A stretch of 49,611 nt of DNA from an uncultured Geobacteraceae bacterium (GTDB taxonomy: Bacteria; Desulfobacterota; Desulfuromonadia; Geobacterales; Pseudopelobacteraceae). Numbering within the stretch: the first letter of the stretch is position 1; each line of letters begins with the position of its first letter. The notes under the pieces are model-generated. The model made no database searches. It worked only from the letters and a program-made list of their open reading frames with translations, and was not told the origin of the DNA. A program made the position numbers and the translations under genes. The stretch spans positions 1-49,611 of the forward strand of contig CAIUSO010000148.1 in assembly GCA_903901875.1 (NCBI GenBank), given 5' to 3'. Shown piece by piece: positions 45,050 through 49,611 of the stretch.

Positions 45050-48000
45050 ATGACACGGCATATACCGCTGATCGTCAGGATCTTCAGCATAACGGCACTT
45101 ATCATGGCCATGTGTTCAGCCTCATGGTGCGCCGGTCTTCGCATCATCCCCTCCCGTGCGGTGGTTAGGCCGGGTGAAGAATTCTCATTCGATGTCGTGG
45201 CCGAAGGGATACCCGCTTCAGGATTAGGCGGTGTCCAGTTCCGACTTTCCGCGACCCCCTCCACGGGAGCCGTAACAACGACTTCGGATGTGAGTCAGGG
45301 CGGGACCGGCGATATTACTGTTGTTACGCCGCTGCTGGCTTCCCCCGCCATCACCGGGCATTCGGGACTGGGTGACTTCTTCTGGAATGGCAAAGGGGCA
45401 AACGGCATCCTGATGATGGATAACGAAACAGTGGCAAACGGTTCCGCTCTCTATACTTTTGCCCATACCAGCGGTTCCCGGCCGCTTTCCGGAAGTGGCA
45501 CCGTAGCTCGCTTTGCCGGAAAAATAGGCAGCGGCGTCACTGCGGAACGCCTTGACCTCGGTCTCAGCGATGTGCTGTTGATGGACGGCGGCCCGGCATA
45601 CAGTCTGGATTATGTCACCGGAGCCTCGCTGCAATTGCGATGCATCGCCAAAGTCCCATCTCTCTTTGGACTTACGCTTACTGCTGCACAGGCTGCCCTG
45701 GCATCAGCAAACCTCACTCTCGGTGCTGTCTCCGAAATCGACAATTCCAATGGTCTGCGTCCACTCAATGTGGTTCTGGAACAATCGTCACTGTCAGGTA
45801 ACGAACTTGACTGTAAATCTCCGGTAAACTTGGCTATAAACACACCGCCTGCCGATCCGGCAAATATTTCCGCAACCGATAAACTGAACGATGAAAGCGG
45901 CGCGGTACAGCTTGCCTGGACAGCATCAACGTCAGGCGACACGGCGGGATACCGGGTCTATTCGGGCAGCGTCCTGCTCAAACAGATAACCGGAGCTTCG
46001 GCCACCGGCACTGAAATTGGCGGACTCACCAATAGCGTGATTACCAGACTGCGGGTGACCGCCTACGATACGTTTGGCAACGAAAGTGCCGGACTGTTTG
46101 TTGACTCGACACCCCTTGATGACGTAAATCCGGTGATCGTCCTGAGCGGCATTGCAGATGGCAGTTTCTATGGTAATGACGTGATACCCCAGATAGCGGT
46201 AACCGATGCCAACCCGGTCACGTGGAGCGCAACGTTGAATGGTGCGCCGTTCACTGTTGTGCCCATAGCGCGTGACGGGAACTACACCCTGGCTGTCAGT
46301 GCTGTCGATCAGGCGGGTAACCGATCCGGCAAAACGGTTTCCTTTGTCGTGGACAAAACTGCGCCGGCCATCGTCGTGGCACATGTTTTGGATAACGTCT
46401 TCTACAAGGCAGCGGTAAACCCGGTTATCACAATCAGCGACGCAAATCTGAAGACCGGTTCCGTTACACTGGATGGGCAACCGTATGTATCCGGTACGGC
46501 GGTGAGTACCGCCGGAAACCATCTGTTGCAGGTTAACGCGGAAGATCTTGCCGGCAACAGCTCGACCCAGGCTATTCATTTCACCATTGACACCACGGCA
46601 CCACGTGTAACGATCAATACGGTTGTTTCTCCGGCAAAATCAGCTGATCAAACCCTGACCGGGACGGTCGAGGCGGGTGCGACAGTCACGGTTGCGGCAC
46701 ATACAATCGCTGCCGTGGGCATTGTCTCCTATCCGGCACCGACGACATGGACATGCTCTGTCACGGGCCTTGTCCCGGGCGATAACCTCTTTATCGCAAC
46801 TGCCACTGATTTTGCAGGGAATAGCGCTACGGCAAACGCCTCTATCAAATACAGTCCGCCACTTGCTGTAACGGTCACTCCTGAAAACATCACAAACGGC
46901 TTTAAAGGAAACCTGAGCATAGCGGTAAAATATCTTCCCACATCAGGCAGTTCTGTATTTGTCGAGCAGTTCGTCGACACAAACAACAACGGTATAATCG
47001 ATAATGGCGACTATGTAATCCGTTCGTTCAAGGTTGCTGACGGGATCGCTTCAGTCAACTCCAATGTTCAGGGAGACGAAGACGGCTCAGCAGACTCTTT
47101 CATTACCACAACCTTGAATTATTATCTTTTGAACGACCTCTCCCATGCTCCGGGACAGTACATTTACCGGGTGACAAGTGGAACCGATACCGCATCGGTG
47201 CCTTTTGTTGTTACTGCGGAAAACCAGCTTCAGAGCATCACCGGCACTGTAACTGCCAACGACAATCCTCTGCCGGGTGCCTTGGTACAGCTTACCGATA
47301 AATGGCAGCGACCGGTGGCGTATACCCTTGCCGATGAAAACGGCACGTACACACTCAATCTGAAGAGTGCCGGGGATTACCTGGTTTCACCATCCGGTTT
47401 TGGTAAAGTCTGGAATGCAACCCAAATCCCCGTAACCATAACCACGGGACAACGTGTTACCGGATATGGCCTTGCCCTTATCCCAGGGGCATCCCATGTC
47501 AGCGGAATCCTGAAAGATGCAGCTACGGGGACAGGCATTGACGGTATCTGGATAAAAGCAGACAGCACGGATTACAAAAGTGCCGCCATAACCGGAGCCG
47601 ATGGAAGCTACACCCTGTCCCTGCCGGCCGGGCATTATACGATTACAACGGCAGCCGATCCGACTGTTTCCAATCCTTCCCACAAGGGATACCTGGCCTT
47701 CGGTAGTCAGTCCGTGGCAGTGGATGTTGCTGCTGTTGACATCAATGCTGCCGATATCACACTTCCTCTGGCCGGTAATATGTTAAGCGGCAAGGTTTTG
47801 GACGGACAGGGAATCGCCGTTTCCGGGATACCTGTTCAGGGCAAAATCCCCGGTTCGTACGATGTGCGTGAGCCGGTCGGGCTTGGGATAACCAATGCCA
47901 ATGGTGAATATACGCTGGCAATTGGTGACGGTTCGAACTGGAATATTTCCTTGAAGGACTCATCAGCTCAGAGTCTGGGTTATATCGGCACAGCCAGAGA

Positions 48001-49611
48001 GAACATCTCAACCTCGGACAGCCCACTGACCGGCAATGATGTAACGGTTTATCCGATAACCGCCTGGGTTCGGGGAGTTGTGAAAGATTCGAACAACAAT
48101 CCGATCAAAGGCGGGGACATCAGGCTCAGGAATGTCAATTCTTCTGTCGTTTCATCTCTATTGACCGTTTTGGACGGAAGCTACCGGATCGGCACCTTTG
48201 CGGGGAACTGGCGGGTTGATGATGTGACCCATAACAAGGGGACTCAAACTCTGGAGCAGGGCACTACGCTGACTGATTCGCAAAACGTTACAATAGATTT
48301 TGTGGTTGATGTGACAGTGCCGACCCTCTCCATCAATCCTGTTATTACGCCGACTACACTGAATTTTCAGACCATTTCCGGCACAGTTGAAACCGGCTCG
48401 ACGATTTCCGTAGAGGTTGACAGTGCTGCTTCTATCGGGACGGTCTCTTACCCAACCCCGTCAACCTGGAGCTGTAACATCTCAACTCTGGTTATAGGGA
48501 ACAACACTATTGTTATTACCGCTACTGATGAGGCAGGGAATTCATCTGCCGTAACAACGCGAATTGCGCTGGCACAGACGTATCAAATCACGGCCAGCGC
48601 AGGTAGTAATGGTGGCAGTATGTCGCCAGCAGGCTCCGTGACGGTTACTTCCGGCGGCAATCAGGTCTTCACCATTATTCCGAACAGCGGATATTCCATC
48701 GCCGACGTTTCAGTCGATGGTGTTTCCCAGGGGGCGATAACCAGCTATAGCTTCAATAACGTCACTACTGCTCATACGATAGCTGCGAGCTTTGTGGTTA
48801 ATAATTACATTATTTCCGCTACGTCAGGAAGCGGTGGGAGTATTTCGCCTTCGGGTACAATAGCGGTTAAACCGGGTGGCAACCAGACGTTCAACTTCAC
48901 TCCTGCCAATGGATATCAAGTGTCGAACGTGCTGGTTGATGGTGTTTCTCTGGGTATGCTTGGCTCCTATACCTTCACAAATAGTGCGGCGAATCATTCA
49001 ATAAGCGCAACATTCCTGCCGTTAATCGGCGCCCCGTCCACAGTGATCGTACCGGCGAGCAACACCACCGGCACAGCCTATATCCGTTGGGGCGGCAGCA
49101 ACATTAGTGCTTCTTCCTACACACTCGAATACAGTAAAGACGGCGGTGCCTGGACCTCCGCCTACAGCGGCACCGCCACAGCCGTAAACATCCCCGTTGC
49201 CGCGAACGGCAGTTACAGCTTCCGCGTCAAAGCGGGCAAGAGCGGCTATTCCGACAGCGGCTACACCGTCAGCACAAACAGCTGCGTGGTGCTGCTCACC
49301 TGCGGTGCCCCGTCCACAGTGATCGTACCGGCGAGCAACACCACCGGCACAGCCTATATCCGTTGGGGCGGCAGCAACATCAGTGCTTCTTCCTACACCC
49401 TCGAATACAGTAAAGACGGCGGCACCTGGACCTCCGCCTACAGCGGCACCGCCACAGCCGTAAACATCCCCGTTGCCGCTAACGGCAGTTACAGCTTCCG
49501 CGTCAAAGCGGGCAAGAGCGGCTATTCCGACAGCGGCTACACCGTCAGCACAAACAGCTGCGTGGTGCTGCTCACCTGCGGTGCCCCGTCCACAGTGATC
49601 GTACCGGCGAG
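45050..49611 (+). CDS. Very large exported multidomain surface protein (cohesin, PASTA, Ig-like and tandem repeats), 3' end outside window
   Basis: The frame is open from the ATG at 45050 (GGAGGGAG 5 bases upstream) to the window end, 1520 codons, so the C-terminus is missing. Seen in order: signal peptide; a cohesin-like domain (about 30-195, VVRPGEEFSFDVVAEG, GVQFRLS); a PASTA-like repeat (about 198-262, VPSLFGLTLTAAQAALASANLTLGAV); a fibronectin III domain; Ig-like repeats with DxAGN ends; three or four carboxypeptidase-regulatory-like repeats (about 725-1085); another Ig repeat; two Flg_new-type repeats (about 1175-1325); and near-identical 92-residue repeats from 1327. It is probably surface-exposed and may bind the dockerin protein encoded just upstream. 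Confidence 0.85.
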   Translation, partial: MTRHIPLIVRIFSITALIMAMCSASWCAGLRIIPSRAVVRPGEEFSFDVVAEGIPASGLGGVQFRLSATPSTGAVTTTSDVSQGGTGDITVVTPLLASPAITGHSGLGDFFWNGKGANGILMMDNETVANGSALYTFAHTSGSRPLSGSGTVARFAGKIGSGVTAERLDLGLSDVLLMDGGPAYSLDYVTGASLQLRCIAKVPSLFGLTLTAAQAALASANLTLGAVSEIDNSNGLRPLNVVLEQSSLSGNELDCKSPVNLAINTPPADPANISATDKLNDESGAVQLAWTASTSGDTAGYRVYSGSVLLKQITGASATGTEIGGLTNSVITRLRVTAYDTFGNESAGLFVDSTPLDDVNPVIVLSGIADGSFYGNDVIPQIAVTDANPVTWSATLNGAPFTVVPIARDGNYTLAVSAVDQAGNRSGKTVSFVVDKTAPAIVVAHVLDNVFYKAAVNPVITISDANLKTGSVTLDGQPYVSGTAVSTAGNHLLQVNAEDLAGNSSTQAIHFTIDTTAPRVTINTVVSPAKSADQTLTGTVEAGATVTVAAHTIAAVGIVSYPAPTTWTCSVTGLVPGDNLFIATATDFAGNSATANASIKYSPPLAVTVTPENITNGFKGNLSIAVKYLPTSGSSVFVEQFVDTNNNGIIDNGDYVIRSFKVADGIASVNSNVQGDEDGSADSFITTTLNYYLLNDLSHAPGQYIYRVTSGTDTASVPFVVTAENQLQSITGTVTANDNPLPGALVQLTDKWQRPVAYTLADENGTYTLNLKSAGDYLVSPSGFGKVWNATQIPVTITTGQRVTGYGLALIPGASHVSGILKDAATGTGIDGIWIKADSTDYKSAAITGADGSYTLSLPAGHYTITTAADPTVSNPSHKGYLAFGSQSVAVDVAAVDINAADITLPLAGNMLSGKVLDGQGIAVSGIPVQGKIPGSYDVREPVGLGITNANGEYTLAIGDGSNWNISLKDSSAQSLGYIGTARENISTSDSPLTGNDVTVYPITAWVRGVVKDSNNNPIKGGDIRLRNVNSSVVSSLLTVLDGSYRIGTFAGNWRVDDVTHNKGTQTLEQGTTLTDSQNVTIDFVVDVTVPTLSINPVITPTTLNFQTISGTVETGSTISVEVDSAASIGTVSYPTPSTWSCNISTLVIGNNTIVITATDEAGNSSAVTTRIALAQTYQITASAGSNGGSMSPAGSVTVTSGGNQVFTIIPNSGYSIADVSVDGVSQGAITSYSFNNVTTAHTIAASFVVNNYIISATSGSGGSISPSGTIAVKPGGNQTFNFTPANGYQVSNVLVDGVSLGMLGSYTFTNSAANHSISATFLPLIGAPSTVIVPASNTTGTAYIRWGGSNISASSYTLEYSKDGGAWTSAYSGTATAVNIPVAANGSYSFRVKAGKSGYSDSGYTVSTNSCVVLLTCGAPSTVIVPASNTTGTAYIRWGGSNISASSYTLEYSKDGGTWTSAYSGTATAVNIPVAANGSYSFRVKAGKSGYSDSGYTVSTNSCVVLLTCGAPSTVIVPA
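49028..49611 (+). repeat. Tandem 276-bp repeat inside the surface-protein gene
   Basis: Two complete units (49028-49303 and 49304-49579) and 32 bases of a third. Each encodes 92 residues of a fibronectin III-like module (GAPSTVIVPASNTTGTAY...). The two full units differ at only a handful of positions, so the duplication is recent or kept uniform by recombination. The array continues beyond the window. Confidence 0.92.

Noticed and set aside
45007-48026. Minus-strand reading frames under the giant surface-protein gene
   Set aside because: The plus-strand frame is open without interruption from 45050 to the window end and carries recognisable domains; the others are shadows.
49028-49611. CRISPR array or satellite
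   Set aside because: The repeat is coding, 276 bp long and without spacers.

Overview
The window looks like a chromosomal segment of a Geobacter-type bacterium (Desulfuromonadales: Geobacter, Trichlorobacter or Pelobacter propionicus-like). This is inferred from gene content: a hydrogenase-4-like complex whose [NiFe] ligands are gone (the energy-converting hydrogenase-related, Ehr, complexes known from Geobacter), a GEMM-I riboswitch with the base change linked to cyclic AMP-GMP recognition, housekeeping NifU/NifS, and large surface proteins with cohesin and dockerin modules. No tRNA, rRNA, CRISPR array, intact insertion sequence or prophage was recognised.

Layout. (1) 0.2-8 kb, minus strand: pgm, nifU, nifS, a terminator, then sucB, lpdA and pyk, covering sugar-phosphate metabolism, Fe-S assembly, the 2-oxoglutarate dehydrogenase E2/E3 parts (no E1 here) and pyruvate kinase. 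(2) 8-14 kb: a secreted alpha/beta hydrolase, sfsA and a large MASE3-type hybrid histidine kinase, separated by repeat-bearing spacers with two kinds of palindromic element. (3) 14-20 kb, plus strand: valS, a MntA/HepT-type toxin-antitoxin pair, nadK and recN. (4) 20-24 kb: a degenerate EAL-HDOD protein, a TusA-like protein, a small cupin and a long-form glyceraldehyde-3-phosphate dehydrogenase.

(5) 23.8-34 kb, minus strand: seven genes. From the promoter end they are an HTH-PTS IIA fusion, two NuoL/HyfB-like antiporter subunits, a NuoH/HyfC-like anchor, a NuoK/HyfE-like subunit, a third antiporter subunit (HyfF/NuoN-like), a catalytic-type large subunit and an 8Fe-ferredoxin/NuoB fusion. The Fe-S wire and ion-translocating arm look intact. 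The four cysteines that would hold the NiFe centre are replaced, so this is an ion-pumping redox complex with an unknown electron partner.

(6) 34-37.4 kb, plus strand: a predicted cyclic AMP-GMP riboswitch and a strong hairpin in front of a chemoreceptor gene, then a DUF815 ATPase and a MutT-like NUDIX hydrolase. (7) 37.4-38.2 kb: a truncated DUF4143-type ATPase between 15-bp direct repeats.

(8) 38.3 kb to the end, plus strand: a run of exported proteins whose first four genes overlap by 4 bp at each junction: a PBP4-like peptidase, a 1149-residue seven-bladed propeller protein, a tandem rhodanese without catalytic cysteines and a fibronectin/dockerin protein. They are followed by a very large protein with cohesin, PASTA, Ig-like, carboxypeptidase-regulatory-like and near-identical tandem repeats, cut by the window end. 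The adjacent dockerin and cohesin suggest a secreted multi-protein assembly. This locus and the riboswitch-controlled chemoreceptor are the most interesting parts of the window.
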